21,308 nucleotides of DNA, taken from JAAGZL01 sp050297535 (GTDB lineage: Bacteria; Pseudomonadota; Gammaproteobacteria; Chromatiales; Chromatiaceae). The stretch spans positions 1 to 21,308 of the forward strand of contig JBNKSV010000040.1 of NCBI GenBank assembly GCA_050297535.1. Reading direction: 5' to 3'. Below the pieces are notes generated by a model. That model was not told the origin of the DNA. It searched no databases and saw only the letters and a program-made list of their open reading frames with translations. Positions 13,706 to 21,159 of this stretch are shown here, one piece after another. The first letter of the stretch is position 1; each line of letters starts with the position of its first letter. The position numbers were made by a program, and so were the translations under genes.

Positions 13706-13790
13706 CACGACAGAAACTGTCTTATTGTGATAAGTCAGAAACCGCCGCTTGGTTACACTGACTCCTAGTCTAGCACTAAAGGCAAGTTGG

Positions 13791-14000
13791 TCAAGACCAC
13801 TCCATCTTCAGCCGACGATGATGTTCAGCACAATCACGTAGATAAAGGTTAATCAGACTTTGGTATGGAATACCATCCTCCTCTGCCATCGACTTAAAAT
13901 ACTCAACGGTTTTATCGTCCAGGCGTATCGTTATCTGCCTCTTCAACCGTTTAGCATAAGGATTCTTTACTGAATCTGAAAAATCATATTCGTCTCTCAT
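13791..14000 (-). CDS. brnA: BrnA-family antitoxin
   Basis: A 69-residue ribbon-helix-helix antitoxin. It opens MRDEYDFSDSVKNPYAKRLK, then the DNA-binding strand QITIRLDDKTVEYFK, then EDGIPYQSLINLYLRDCA, all typical of BrnA. The ATG at 14000 overlaps the brnT stop in an ATGA arrangement. An in-frame TTG two codons upstream is less likely. BrnA neutralises BrnT and represses the operon, probably through the palindrome at 14294-14307. Confidence 0.92.
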   Translation of the reverse strand: MRDEYDFSDSVKNPYAKRLKRQITIRLDDKTVEYFKSMAEEDGIPYQSLINLYLRDCAEHHRRLKMEWS

Positions 14001-14287
14001 ATGCAAAATTTCCGATACTGTCTCTGCTCATGCTTAGTGGCTCGGCGCGCCGAAATAATCCGAATCTGATCCGAATCCCTATAACAGTGACACACAATCA
14101 GCATTCTAAACAATGAACTCACACCCAACAGGATAAAGCGGTCTTCATCTTCAGAGTGATCTGGGTCTGGAATGATACGGGCGCCATCATCATAGAAAAC
14201 CGTTACCGCCTCCTCGAAGGCAATGCCATGCTTTTTTAAATTACCAGCAGCCTTATTATCGTCCCAGACAAAGCAAATATCTTCCAT
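13997..14287 (-). CDS. brnT: BrnT-family toxin (RelE-like ribonuclease)
   Basis: A 96-residue toxin with the family opening FVWDDNKAAGNLKKHGIAFEEA, a middle ERFILLG-like strand (EDRFILLGVS) and the closing IRIISARRATKHEQRQY. BrnT is a ribonuclease that halts translation when freed from BrnA. It is the first gene of the pair, overlapping brnA by 4 bases. The ATG at 14287 has no ribosome site, and the proposed promoter places the transcript start at or next to it, so the mRNA may be leaderless. The pair is intact and probably active. Confidence 0.92.
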   Translation of the reverse strand: MEDICFVWDDNKAAGNLKKHGIAFEEAVTVFYDDGARIIPDPDHSEDEDRFILLGVSSLFRMLIVCHCYRDSDQIRIISARRATKHEQRQYRKFCI

Positions 14288-14293
14288 AAAGTA

Positions 14294-14321
14294 ATTGTAG
14301 TTACAATGTAGTTTATTTCAA
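14294..14321 (-). promoter_or_regulatory. brnTA promoter and palindromic operator
   Basis: On the minus strand TTGAAA (14321-14316), a 16-base spacer and TACAAT (14299-14294) form a good sigma-70 promoter. The -10 is one arm of the perfect palindrome attgta-gt-tacaat (14294-14307), a likely BrnA operator. The expected transcript start falls 6-7 bases after the -10, at the brnT ATG. Confidence 0.6.
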
Positions 14322-14323
14322 CA

Positions 14324-14351
14324 AAGAAAAGCCCCTCGGAAAGAGGAGCTT
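14324..14351 (-). terminator. Intrinsic terminator downstream of tRNA-Thr
   Basis: Minus-strand RNA folds AAGCUCCUC / GAGGGGCUU (14351-14343 and 14337-14329) with loop UUUCC, nine pairs including one G-U, followed by UUCUUUG. It should end the birA-coaX-SPOR-tRNA transcript before brnT. Confidence 0.7.
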
Positions 14352-14383
14352 CGAGCAGGCGCTCATATGCCTATGCTCAATGC

Positions 14384-14415
14384 AACCAAGCGGCGATTCC
14401 TTTCAAACCACAACC
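14384..14415. repeat. 32-base direct repeat, copy 1
   Basis: Begins aaccaagcggcgattccttt and ends caaaccacaacc. It is identical over 32 bases to copy 2, which starts 66 bases later. The 34-base segment between them (14416-14449) is different sequence. The geometry resembles a two-repeat CRISPR unit, but no cas gene or third repeat is present. The spacer start (ggtggtggctt) also partly pairs with the repeat end (accacaacc), arguing for a foldback element instead. Confidence 0.8.
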
Positions 14416-14449
14416 CTGGTGGTGGCTTTGGTTGCTGTGAAATAAGTGT

Positions 14450-14481
14450 AACCAAGCGGCGATTCCTTTCAAACCACAACC
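14450..14481. repeat. 32-base direct repeat, copy 2
   Basis: Identical to copy 1. It ends one base before homology to the REP-like element of the che operon begins (14483), so a recombination or insertion junction probably lies here. Confidence 0.8.
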
Positions 14482-14482
14482 A

Positions 14483-14524
14483 ATCTGTTTGCCTTTACTG
14501 GATACCCACATACGCTGGGATGAT
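14483..14524. repeat. Half REP-like element (right half)
   Basis: Shares atctgtttg and a diverged tggatacccacatacgctgg hairpin with 2702-2742, the right half of the two-hairpin element between cheD and cheB. The left hairpin is missing and replaced by the 32-base repeat. Confidence 0.6.
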
Positions 14525-14561
14525 AAAAAATATCGTAAATTAGAGGTATCTTAGGAAAAAA

Positions 14562-14637
14562 TGGAGCTGGCGACAGGAGTCGAACCCGCGACCTGCTGAT
14601 TACAAATCAGCTGCTCTACCAACTGAGCTACGCCAGC
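14562..14637 (-). tRNA. tRNA-Thr (anticodon UGU)
   Basis: A 76-base cloverleaf with encoded CCA. The acceptor GCTGGCG pairs with CGCCAGC, the D arm contains AGCTCAGTTGGTAGAGC, the anticodon stem GCTGA/TCAGC encloses loop TTTGTAA (anticodon TGT), and the T arm contains GGTTCGACTCC. It matches E. coli thrU in type and in its place after birA and a pantothenate kinase. It starts 33 bases after the SPOR gene, so it may be processed from that mRNA. A 7-base hairpin (14653-14671) lies in the gap. Confidence 0.97.
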
Positions 14638-14670
14638 ATCTTTGAAGAGGTGGCTATTTTATGTAAATAG

Positions 14671-15543
14671 CTACTCTGTGGCAATCGCTTCACAGGTTTG
14701 TTCGCTAAACGGATTTTTTGAGTATTTCCGCTCCACCGTACGCCACATGATATCCGCTGCGGTTTTGGTCAGGTTGATCTTGAATTTAACCAGGTATCTG
14801 GTCCTGTTAATGTACCTGGGCTGCATCTCCGTTTTGAATCCCTTTTGCAGCACCTCATTGCTGAACTTTTCAGCATTCTCCTTTTGGGCGAACATCCCCA
14901 GGGAGATGGCATTTTTCATGCCGCCCCCACGAAAGTGCCAGATATCTTTTAACCCAATCTGGGCCAGTTCTTCTATCTTGGCCTGGGCCTGACTTCCATC
15001 CGCCAAGGGTGGAATTATCACCCAATAGCCAATCTGTTCTTTCTCTATACTGCGCTCCAGTCTCGCCTCAAGATTGGATTTTTTCAGGTCCTCCTCTATA
15101 TCCTTCGCCACCTGACGATCATTTATCGGGCCGATGGTTCCACATCTCCTGACCGTATCTGGATCTGTTTTAGCTTGCTCCTTTCGTTCTGGTTTTTGGG
15201 GCGTCTCTTCTGCCGCCGCCACTTTCTCTTTTTTCGTATCGGGCTCAGTCTCTACTGCGGTTTCTTTTTTGGTAGCGGTTTCAGTTTCAGATGTCTCTGC
15301 TTGTTCCGCTTCATGCCCTGGATTGGATTCCTCTGCTGCGGCAGCCACGACTGTTGTGTCTGATGCGGCTGTAACCGCTATGTCTTCCTGTTCATCTGCA
15401 TCTGGCAACTCACTGATAAGGCGCATATTGCCAACTTCGCCTCCGGCCTCCAAGACCGGTTGCCGTTCTATCTGCTCCTGCTGGTAACCCCAGGCGAAGA
15501 TACCAATATTAATGATCAACAAAAGGAGAAACAGCCATTTCAT
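14671..15543 (-). CDS. SPOR-domain membrane protein
   Basis: The protein has 290 residues. One N-terminal membrane helix (about 1-19, MKWLFLLLLIINIGIFAWGY) anchors it, probably in the inner membrane. A long acidic, Glu/Thr/Ala/Lys-rich linker follows (about 50-130). The C-terminal part includes a SPOR-like region (about 170-250: YWVIIPPLADGSQAQAKIEE, then ISLGMFAQKENAEKFSNEV), the fold that binds denuded peptidoglycan at division sites. Two Cys residues (about 134 and 285) flank that region. It begins 12 bases after coaX, so it is in the same operon. A SPOR gene after coaX is a common arrangement in gammaproteobacteria. Confidence 0.85.
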   Translation of the reverse strand: MKWLFLLLLIINIGIFAWGYQQEQIERQPVLEAGGEVGNMRLISELPDADEQEDIAVTAASDTTVVAAAAEESNPGHEAEQAETSETETATKKETAVETEPDTKKEKVAAAEETPQKPERKEQAKTDPDTVRRCGTIGPINDRQVAKDIEEDLKKSNLEARLERSIEKEQIGYWVIIPPLADGSQAQAKIEELAQIGLKDIWHFRGGGMKNAISLGMFAQKENAEKFSNEVLQKGFKTEMQPRYINRTRYLVKFKINLTKTAADIMWRTVERKYSKNPFSEQTCEAIATE

Positions 15544-15555
15544 ATATTTATTGCC

Positions 15556-16332
15556 CTAGTCGGTTCCGTCTCTGATTATTTCAATTAGCCCCTGCAACAC
15601 CAGGTTTGGCTCGATCCGGGATGACATGCTCAGAGCATCTTGCAATACCCCGGCATCGCCACCAGTCAGCACCAATTCTACCGGCGCATTACTTTCGGCA
15701 GCCACCTCACGCACGATCCGCTCCACCAGGGCCGCAACTGCATTCACTCCCCCTGCGGCTATGGCGGATTCGGTATCTCTGGCCAACAACCCGCGTGGCT
15801 TGGTCGCACCAACAAGGGCGATTGCGGTATGCTCCGCCAAGGCCTGCCGCATCAAACCAAAACCTGGCAGGATCAGTCCACCCAGGTGCTGCCCTGCCAA
15901 TCCGATCGCGTCTATTGTAACTGCACTACCGCAATCTACCACACAAGCTGGACCGGGAAACCTGGCATGTAAAGCCAGCATGCTCAACCAACGGTCTACC
16001 CCGAGGCGTTCCGGCTCTCTATAAGAATTTTTAACCCCGCACGCAGCCGCTCTTGATCGTACAAAACTAGGTTCCAAACTCCAGTGCCGCCGCATCCAAC
16101 CCTGCAATTTGTTATCCATATCCTGACCAGCCACGCTGGATATATAGGCCTGGACAGGCGCTGCGACCGCCGACCACTCTTGGGAAAGCAGCCTATCTAT
16201 GTCTTGCTCTTGATGAGATACGCTGGTTATCTCCCCTAAACCCATAGTATCTAGCCAGGTCCACTTTATGTTGGTATTACCCACATCGAGCAGGATTATT
16301 TTGCCGTCACTGGTTATATCTTCAGCCTTCAT
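15556..16332 (-). CDS. coaX: Type III pantothenate kinase
   Basis: Phosphorylates pantothenate, the first step of coenzyme A synthesis. The 258 residues show the ASKHA phosphate loop ILLDVGNTNIKW, GVDRWLSMLA, CVVDCGSAVTIDAIG, HLGGLILPGFGLMRQAL and LTGGDAG. The length is normal. It is unrelated in sequence to E. coli CoaA, which holds the equivalent place next to birA. The ATG at 16332 has no clear ribosome site. A 96-base gap from birA shows no feature I can name. Confidence 0.95.
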   Translation of the reverse strand: MKAEDITSDGKIILLDVGNTNIKWTWLDTMGLGEITSVSHQEQDIDRLLSQEWSAVAAPVQAYISSVAGQDMDNKLQGWMRRHWSLEPSFVRSRAAACGVKNSYREPERLGVDRWLSMLALHARFPGPACVVDCGSAVTIDAIGLAGQHLGGLILPGFGLMRQALAEHTAIALVGATKPRGLLARDTESAIAAGGVNAVAALVERIVREVAAESNAPVELVLTGGDAGVLQDALSMSSRIEPNLVLQGLIEIIRDGTD

Positions 16333-16428
16333 GGAGAACGCTCAATTGTCTGGCCTATGTACGCGGCCATCAGAATCGGATGAGATGATTGATTGTTGCA
16401 GATTGTACCCGATGTGACACAGAAGCAG

Positions 16429-17412
16429 CTACTGACCTATCCTCAGGCTGACCTCGCCGCCATAGTATGGATGTATTTCCCCTTCGTGCTCCAGCAGCAG
16501 GGCTCCGGCCGAGTCAATCCCGCGATGCACACCGTCGATGCTACGTTTACCCATATGCACCCTGACCGGCTGATCATAATAGAGATCATAACGGTGCCAC
16601 TCCTCCAGCAAAGGCTGCAGGCCTTCTGCCTCAAAATCCACCAGGGTCTGGGTCAGGTTATCTATCACCAGCCCGGCCAGCCTGTTCCTGGAGATATTGT
16701 TGCCACCGGTGATCTCATGCAGGCTGACCCAAGGTTGGTCAATGGATTCACCCTGTTTCTTAGTCATGCCGGTGTTTATACCAACTCCCAGGACAACGCT
16801 ACTTGGACCTTCCGCCTCGCCCGTAACCTCCAGCAGCAGTCCCGCCAGTTTACGGCCACGCCAGTAGATATCATTGGGCCATTTCAGTCCCACATCGCTT
16901 ACCCCGACGCTCTCCAGACTCCGCACCACAGCAAGCCCGGCCGCCAGACTTAGCCCCCCCAGTTGGGCCGGTCCCATGGCAAACTTCCACAAAATAGAGA
17001 AGTATATATTGCTACCGTAGGGCGATATCCAGGGACGACCACGCCGCCCACGACCAGAGATCTGCTGCTCCGCCAGACAAACATGACCGTTAATCATGCG
17101 GTGCGGCTCTTGTTCTATTAAGTAGGCGTTGGTGGATTCTATGGATTGGTGTATCTCAAACTTATTGATGCGTTTGCTGCACTCGTGGTTCATGGCCGCC
17201 CTGATCTTCTCTTCATCCAGAAGCTGCAGCGGATAGGTCAGACGATAACCTTTGCCCCGCACCGAGAAGACCTCCATATCCAACATATCCTTGATCTTCT
17301 TTATGTGCTTCCAGATGGCGGCTCTGGTGATGCCACAGGTCTCAGCCAGCTCTTCACCTGAGTGAAAGCGTCCGTCCGCCAGCTGCTTTATGATCCTATA
17401 ACGTAAATGCAT
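16429..17412 (-). CDS. birA: Bifunctional biotin-[acetyl-CoA-carboxylase] ligase / biotin operon repressor BirA
   Basis: Activates biotin to biotinyl-AMP and transfers it to the biotin carboxyl carrier protein; the N-terminal domain can repress biotin genes. The 327 residues have a winged helix (about 1-65: LADGRFHSGEELAETCGITRAAIWKHIKKI), then the ligase core with GRGRRGRPW (biotinyl-AMP loop), YFSILWKF, LKWPNDIYWRGRKLAGLLLE and GVGINTG. The C-terminal SH3-like domain (about 275-325) is present. The HTH makes a regulator role likely. No ribosome site precedes the ATG; an extended -10 (TGGTACAAT) lies 9 bases upstream. Confidence 0.97.
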   Translation of the reverse strand: MHLRYRIIKQLADGRFHSGEELAETCGITRAAIWKHIKKIKDMLDMEVFSVRGKGYRLTYPLQLLDEEKIRAAMNHECSKRINKFEIHQSIESTNAYLIEQEPHRMINGHVCLAEQQISGRGRRGRPWISPYGSNIYFSILWKFAMGPAQLGGLSLAAGLAVVRSLESVGVSDVGLKWPNDIYWRGRKLAGLLLEVTGEAEGPSSVVLGVGINTGMTKKQGESIDQPWVSLHEITGGNNISRNRLAGLVIDNLTQTLVDFEAEGLQPLLEEWHRYDLYYDQPVRVHMGKRSIDGVHRGIDSAGALLLEHEGEIHPYYGGEVSLRIGQ

Positions 17413-17421
17413 AAGACGATC

Positions 17422-17430
17422 ATTGTACCA
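17422..17430 (-). promoter_or_regulatory. Candidate extended -10 promoter of birA
   Basis: TGG-TACAAT on the minus strand ends 9 bases before the birA ATG. No convincing -35 is visible 16-18 bases upstream, as an extended -10 allows. It would give an almost leaderless mRNA. Confidence 0.35.
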
Positions 17431-17540
17431 GAGCTTTTTTTGGATTCTTATTTTTGTCTACTTTTTATGACCTAGCTCAGTAAATAAGAGGCTATTAAAA
17501 TACTACTATTGTCGTAATCGGTGGCAAAAAAAGATAAAAA

Positions 17541-19367
17541 TCAGGAAACTTCTCCATCTTGTTTTAGGCCCAACCAAACTTGTCGCCTGGCCAGCTGTTC
17601 CTGGCTGGTCTCTTCCTGTAACCAGAGAAAACAGGTATTTGGTCCAGCGACCCTCATCTCGACCTCGAAGCGCCGCAACTCGTCCCGCCTGAAGGCATGC
17701 ACTTTCAGCCTGGCGCCGATCCGCGCCCGCTCCAGCAACTGCTCCAGGTTATCCACAGTGACCCTGATTCCATCCAAGGCGATCAACAAATCTCCCGCCG
17801 CCAGACCTGCCTCCATTGCGGGTCCGGTATCCATAACCGCCGTCAGTTTTACCCCTGCGTCATCAGCCTTATACAGCACCCCCAAATCGGCCCTGGGACT
17901 GGAAGGTTTCGCCTTATTCTTTCTCAGACCGCCTTTGTCTTTGCTACCTGCCGCAGAACGCAGCTCATGGCCGACGCCTACTGTCTGTAACAGCTCCGCC
18001 AGTGGCAGATCATCCGTCCCCCGCAACGCCAGGTCGAAAAATGCGCCAAGATCAAGGCCGGTTACCTCTCCAGCCAGGGTCCCAACATCTGCCTCGCCCA
18101 CCCCGATATCCGGCTTGCCATATCTTAACCAGAGAGCACGCATCACATCGTCCAGGGACTTGGCCCCGCCGCTGTCACGACGGATAATCAGGTCCAAGGC
18201 CAAGGCGATAAGCGCACCCTTGGTGTAGTAACTGACGATAGAGTTGGGGGCGTTTTCATCCTGTTTGTAGAACTTGCTCCAGGCGTCGAAGCTGGACTCT
18301 TCCACCGACTGTTTCATACGGCCACTACCGCGCAGCACCCGGGTAATGGTCTGACCCAGCAGTTCCAGGTAGCTCTCGGCATCAACCAGCCCGGAACGCA
18401 CCAGGGCTAGGTCATCGTAATAAGATGTTATCCCCTCGAAGAACCAGAGCAGCCGAGAGTAGACCTCTCCAGTAAGATCAGCGTTTTTGAACACCTGCGG
18501 ACGGATACGCTTCACATTCCACAGATGAAAATATTCGTGACTGCACAGACCAAGGAACTGTCGATACTCATTGGTTATCTCCGCAACGCCTACCTGCGGC
18601 AAATCACCACGCTTACACAGTAATGAGGTGGAACTGCGGTGTTCCAGGCCGCCATAGCCGTCTCCCACCGCCATGACCTGAAACAGATAGCGCTCCATCT
18701 GCGGCAGTTCTCCGAACATCTCCACGTGGGTCTCACAGATGATTTTCAGATCCTGGCACAACCGTTCCATATCACAGTCGTGCCGTCCGGTGATAGCAAT
18801 TTCGTGAGGCGTACCATGCACATCGAATACGGCGTGGGTGAAGCAACCCATCTCTACCGGATGGTCGATCAGTTCGTCATAGTCACTGGCTTGATAGGAT
18901 CCGAACCCGAGATACGACGCCTGTTTGCGTGGCAGTGTGGTGGCCACACGCCAGGTTTTATAAGCATCACCCTGTGGTGGCAATATCTCAACCTCGCATG
19001 GCTGCAACTCTTGCCCCATGATCTTGAGAAAAACGGAAGTACCGTTGAAGTAGCCATGACTATCATCTAAGTGCGCGCTACGCACCGACAGGTCCCAAGC
19101 ATATACCTGATAAGTTACCACTAACTCTCCGTCGCAGGACGCGCACTTCCAAGTCTGCTTATCCTGCTTCTCAGTTGTTAGCGATTCGCCGTCACAATTA
19201 GCCTTTAGCGTAACTATGTTGCGAGCGAAGTCACGAATCATGTAGCTACCAGGAATCCATGCAGGCAGGGTAAGCCTTTGCCCCTCTGGGTCCGGATTGG
19301 GAATAACCAAGCGAATCGCGAATATGTGTGCCAGCGGTGATACTGGTTGGATCTGATATCTGAGCAT
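17541..19367 (-). CDS. M61-family metallopeptidase with C-terminal PDZ domain
   Basis: A glycyl-aminopeptidase-like M61 protein of 608 residues. The all-beta N-terminal domain comes first (MLRYQIQPVSPLAHIFAIRL). The catalytic domain has the zinc motif HEYFH in LCSHEYFHLWNVKRIRP and the third ligand Glu in FFEGITSYYDDL. A PDZ domain follows near the C-terminus (VKLTAVMDTGPAMEAGLAAGD). No signal peptide is seen, so it is probably cytoplasmic. The ATG at 19367 is chosen: it fits the family's first strand and begins 7 bases after the upstream gene's stop, with AGAAGA before it. A GTG at 19418 would overlap the upstream gene by 44 bases. The substrate is unknown. Confidence 0.93.
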   Translation of the reverse strand: MLRYQIQPVSPLAHIFAIRLVIPNPDPEGQRLTLPAWIPGSYMIRDFARNIVTLKANCDGESLTTEKQDKQTWKCASCDGELVVTYQVYAWDLSVRSAHLDDSHGYFNGTSVFLKIMGQELQPCEVEILPPQGDAYKTWRVATTLPRKQASYLGFGSYQASDYDELIDHPVEMGCFTHAVFDVHGTPHEIAITGRHDCDMERLCQDLKIICETHVEMFGELPQMERYLFQVMAVGDGYGGLEHRSSTSLLCKRGDLPQVGVAEITNEYRQFLGLCSHEYFHLWNVKRIRPQVFKNADLTGEVYSRLLWFFEGITSYYDDLALVRSGLVDAESYLELLGQTITRVLRGSGRMKQSVEESSFDAWSKFYKQDENAPNSIVSYYTKGALIALALDLIIRRDSGGAKSLDDVMRALWLRYGKPDIGVGEADVGTLAGEVTGLDLGAFFDLALRGTDDLPLAELLQTVGVGHELRSAAGSKDKGGLRKNKAKPSSPRADLGVLYKADDAGVKLTAVMDTGPAMEAGLAAGDLLIALDGIRVTVDNLEQLLERARIGARLKVHAFRRDELRRFEVEMRVAGPNTCFLWLQEETSQEQLARRQVWLGLKQDGEVS

Positions 19368-19374
19368 TATTCTT

Positions 19375-20016
19375 CTACCAATCTCTGAGTGCTTTCTGTG
19401 CAGTGGCATTAACGGCACGGACCATTAGTCCACTGTCAGTGGCCGTGACCCGGTATTCACCTTCCGCCACTAACGGCATATAGATGGAACTGCCAAAATA
19501 GGCGTCTATAAATGGCAACCAGTCCGCGTATTTTCGTGCATATAGCCAGACATCCAGACCTGACTGCGTGGCGAGTGGATACAGAGTACGTTGCGCCACC
19601 TTTGCCTGTTCTATATCACTATATCTGCCGCTAATACGTTCCAGTCGCAACATGGGATCCTTTCCCAGGATGGTGGCCCAGGATTTCCAGCGCAGAAAGC
19701 GTGCATCAAGTTGCCACTCGTCACCGATAATCTTGAATTCGGCAGGTGGATGTCCTACCTCGGAAAACAGTAACTCATATGTATTCGGAGCTACCTGCTT
19801 TACCTTGATACTAGCCACCATGATTTCAGCCGTGAGACGATGATAGGTGTAGAGATTGGCCGCCGCAGCTAGCATTAGTAGGCCGATAGACGCCATGCCC
19901 AAACCACTGCTCCAGTACAAAGAGGCAAACAGCCTTCGCCTGATTCTTATGCGAGATGCTCCTCTAACAACGAGGATAAATCCAAGAATAATTAGACAGA
20001 TAGCCAAGGCTAGCAT
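19375..20016 (-). CDS. Two-TM membrane protein of unknown function
   Basis: The protein has 213 residues. Hydrophobic helices lie at about 1-18 (MLALAICLIILGFILVV) and 35-54, separated by a short Arg-rich loop (RIRIRRRLF). A mostly beta-like soluble part follows (about 60-213) that should face the periplasm, with EFKIIGDEWQLDARFLRWK, LERISGRYSDIE and GLMVRAVNATAQKAL. I know similar proteins only as uncharacterised (sometimes labelled multidrug transporter without support). It lies 26 bases after the TerB-like gene and 7 before the M61 gene, so the three are likely one operon. The ATG has only a weak AAGAA upstream. Confidence 0.75.
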   Translation of the reverse strand: MLALAICLIILGFILVVRGASRIRIRRRLFASLYWSSGLGMASIGLLMLAAAANLYTYHRLTAEIMVASIKVKQVAPNTYELLFSEVGHPPAEFKIIGDEWQLDARFLRWKSWATILGKDPMLRLERISGRYSDIEQAKVAQRTLYPLATQSGLDVWLYARKYADWLPFIDAYFGSSIYMPLVAEGEYRVTATDSGLMVRAVNATAQKALRDW

Positions 20017-20042
20017 TGTAGTTTCTTAATATCCCAGGAAGG

Positions 20043-20507
20043 TCAATATTTATCCTGCTGCACCTTTAGTTTCGCCTGTATGAAATGCTTATGCGGAATA
20101 TGGAGTAAGTCGGCCAACCTTCGAATGCTGTAATCTTCGTATTTGTCTAGCCTACCATCAGCAAACGCGACCTCCCAGAGCAATTCGATAATCAACTGTT
20201 TCTGTTCCGCCCTTAGATTATCATTTAGCACCTTGATGAAGTCATACATGGATACAGCCGCATCTATCTCTGCCTCTGCCAAACGCAGCAACTCCTGTGC
20301 TTCCGATGTAGAAACAAGCTGCGTCCTTTGCAATACATCAGCAATAGCATCTCTCTCACTACGATCAAACTCAAAGTCGGCTCTAGCAACCTCAACCAAT
20401 ATCACAGCGGTGGACAGCCGAATGGCATGTTCTACTGTTTCAAAATCTTCTGCCCCGAATCCAGGCTCCACATATTTCTCGAAGAATTGCTTCAGATTCT
20501 TCAGCAC
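20043..20507 (-). CDS. TerB-like protein (tellurite-resistance TerB family)
   Basis: A 154-residue all-helical cytoplasmic protein. Two related halves each carry an acidic metal-site-like motif: EVARADFEFDRSERDAI (about 39-55) and EVAFADGRLDKYEDYSI (about 112-128), as in TerB-fold proteins. The start is GTG at 20507 with GAGGGG 6 bases upstream. Tellurite resistance should not be assumed: many such single-domain proteins have no known role, and no other ter genes are here. It is the first gene after the rRNA operon. Confidence 0.82.
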   Translation of the reverse strand: MLKNLKQFFEKYVEPGFGAEDFETVEHAIRLSTAVILVEVARADFEFDRSERDAIADVLQRTQLVSTSEAQELLRLAEAEIDAAVSMYDFIKVLNDNLRAEQKQLIIELLWEVAFADGRLDKYEDYSIRRLADLLHIPHKHFIQAKLKVQQDKY

Positions 20508-20649
20508 AAAAAACCCCTCATCCCGACAGCATACTTCAGCCTATAGACATTCAAACATGGTTTTCATTCAAAATGAAGTAAGACAGGGAATATAAGACTG
20601 CAGCATGCCACTTCATTAGCCAAGCCCTTACAACCGTATGTGCGAACAG

Positions 20650-20700
20650 ATGCTTCTCTCCTTCATCCCAGACCCTTCTCCCCCAAGGGAGAAGTGCGGA
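20650..20700. repeat. C-rich hairpin repeat, copy 4
   Basis: Contains cttctccc (20675-20682), loop ccaa, gggagaag (20687-20694), preceded by a diverged CTTCATCCCAGACC lead. It is in the same orientation as copies 1-3. The 368-base gap 20508-20875 between the TerB-like gene and the rRNA terminator holds only this copy and copy 5. Confidence 0.6.
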
Positions 20701-20751
20701 AAGCATCTTCTTTTTCTGAGAAAACAGGAGGCACAATAAATAACTTGCGCT

Positions 20752-20788
20752 ATCCACCCCTTTCAAGGGAGGGGATGGGGTTAGGGGA
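20752..20788. repeat. C-rich hairpin repeat, copy 5 (inverted)
   Basis: The segment ccacccctttcaagggaggg and the following gatggggttagggg form the reverse complement of the CCCCTCACCCCAACCCTC layout of copies 1-3. With copy 4 it makes an inverted pair about 70 bases apart. Confidence 0.6.
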
Positions 20789-20875
20789 AATAGTACAAGT
20801 ACTGACACCAAAGGCAATTCCGCAACATCCCATATTCAACTAAGACGTAGCCCTAAATAAAACACCTGGCAAAGA

Positions 20876-20909
20876 AAAACCCCGAATCTAAGAATAGACT
20901 CGGGGTTTT
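20876..20909 (-). terminator. Intrinsic terminator of the rRNA operon
   Basis: Minus-strand RNA AAAACCCCGAGUCUA / UAGAUUCGGGGUUUU pairs over 15 bases (one G-U) with loop UUCU and ends in a U-run. It lies 7 bases after the 5S gene. Confidence 0.92.
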
Positions 20910-20916
20910 GAATTAA

Positions 20917-21035
20917 AGCCTGGCAGTGACTTACTTTCACATGGGGAGGCCCCACACTATCATCAGCGATGCACCGTTTCACTTCTGAGTTCGAGATGAG
21001 ATCAGGTGGTACCAGTGCTCTATGGCCGCCAGGCA
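20917..21035 (-). rRNA. rrf: 5S ribosomal RNA
   Basis: The minus strand begins TGCCTGGCGGCCATAGAGC and ends CACTGCCAGGC, and the two ends pair as the 5S helix I. The internal ACCTGATCTCATCTCGAACT and GAAACG are the usual 5S landmarks. About 119 bases. Confidence 0.97.
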
Positions 21036-21044
21036 AACCGGTTG

Positions 21045-21072
21045 AAAAACAGGGGTCGGATCTACCGACCCC
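21045..21072 (-). terminator. Terminator-like hairpin in the 23S-5S spacer
   Basis: GGGGTCGG (21072-21065) and CCGACCCC (21059-21052) pair perfectly with loop TAGAT, then TGTTTTT follows. It has the form of an intrinsic terminator but lies inside the rRNA operon just before 5S. It may serve RNA processing, or be overridden by antitermination. Confidence 0.6.
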
Positions 21073-21159
21073 GGTCCTTCGAATTTAGAAATATCGTATT
21101 TGGCATGTTATGTTGCGATCGTTATCTCAACCAAACACCACAAAACTCTTGGGTGTTAT

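Noticed and set aside
14384..14481. Calling a confirmed CRISPR array
   Set aside because: Only two repeats, no cas genes and a foldback between repeat and spacer; listed as direct repeats instead.
16393..16953. Plus-strand open frame of 186 codons opposite the end of birA
   Set aside because: Overlaps the conserved ligase and C-terminal domains of BirA in antisense; no domain of its own.
17521..18228. Long plus-strand open frame (235 codons) opposite the M61 peptidase
   Set aside because: Lies wholly over the coding frame of a clear peptidase gene, is rich in Ser/Arg/Pro as antisense frames are, and has no recognisable domain.
20043..20507. Tellurite resistance operon
   Set aside because: Only a single TerB-fold protein is present; no terA, terC, terD or terZ nearby.
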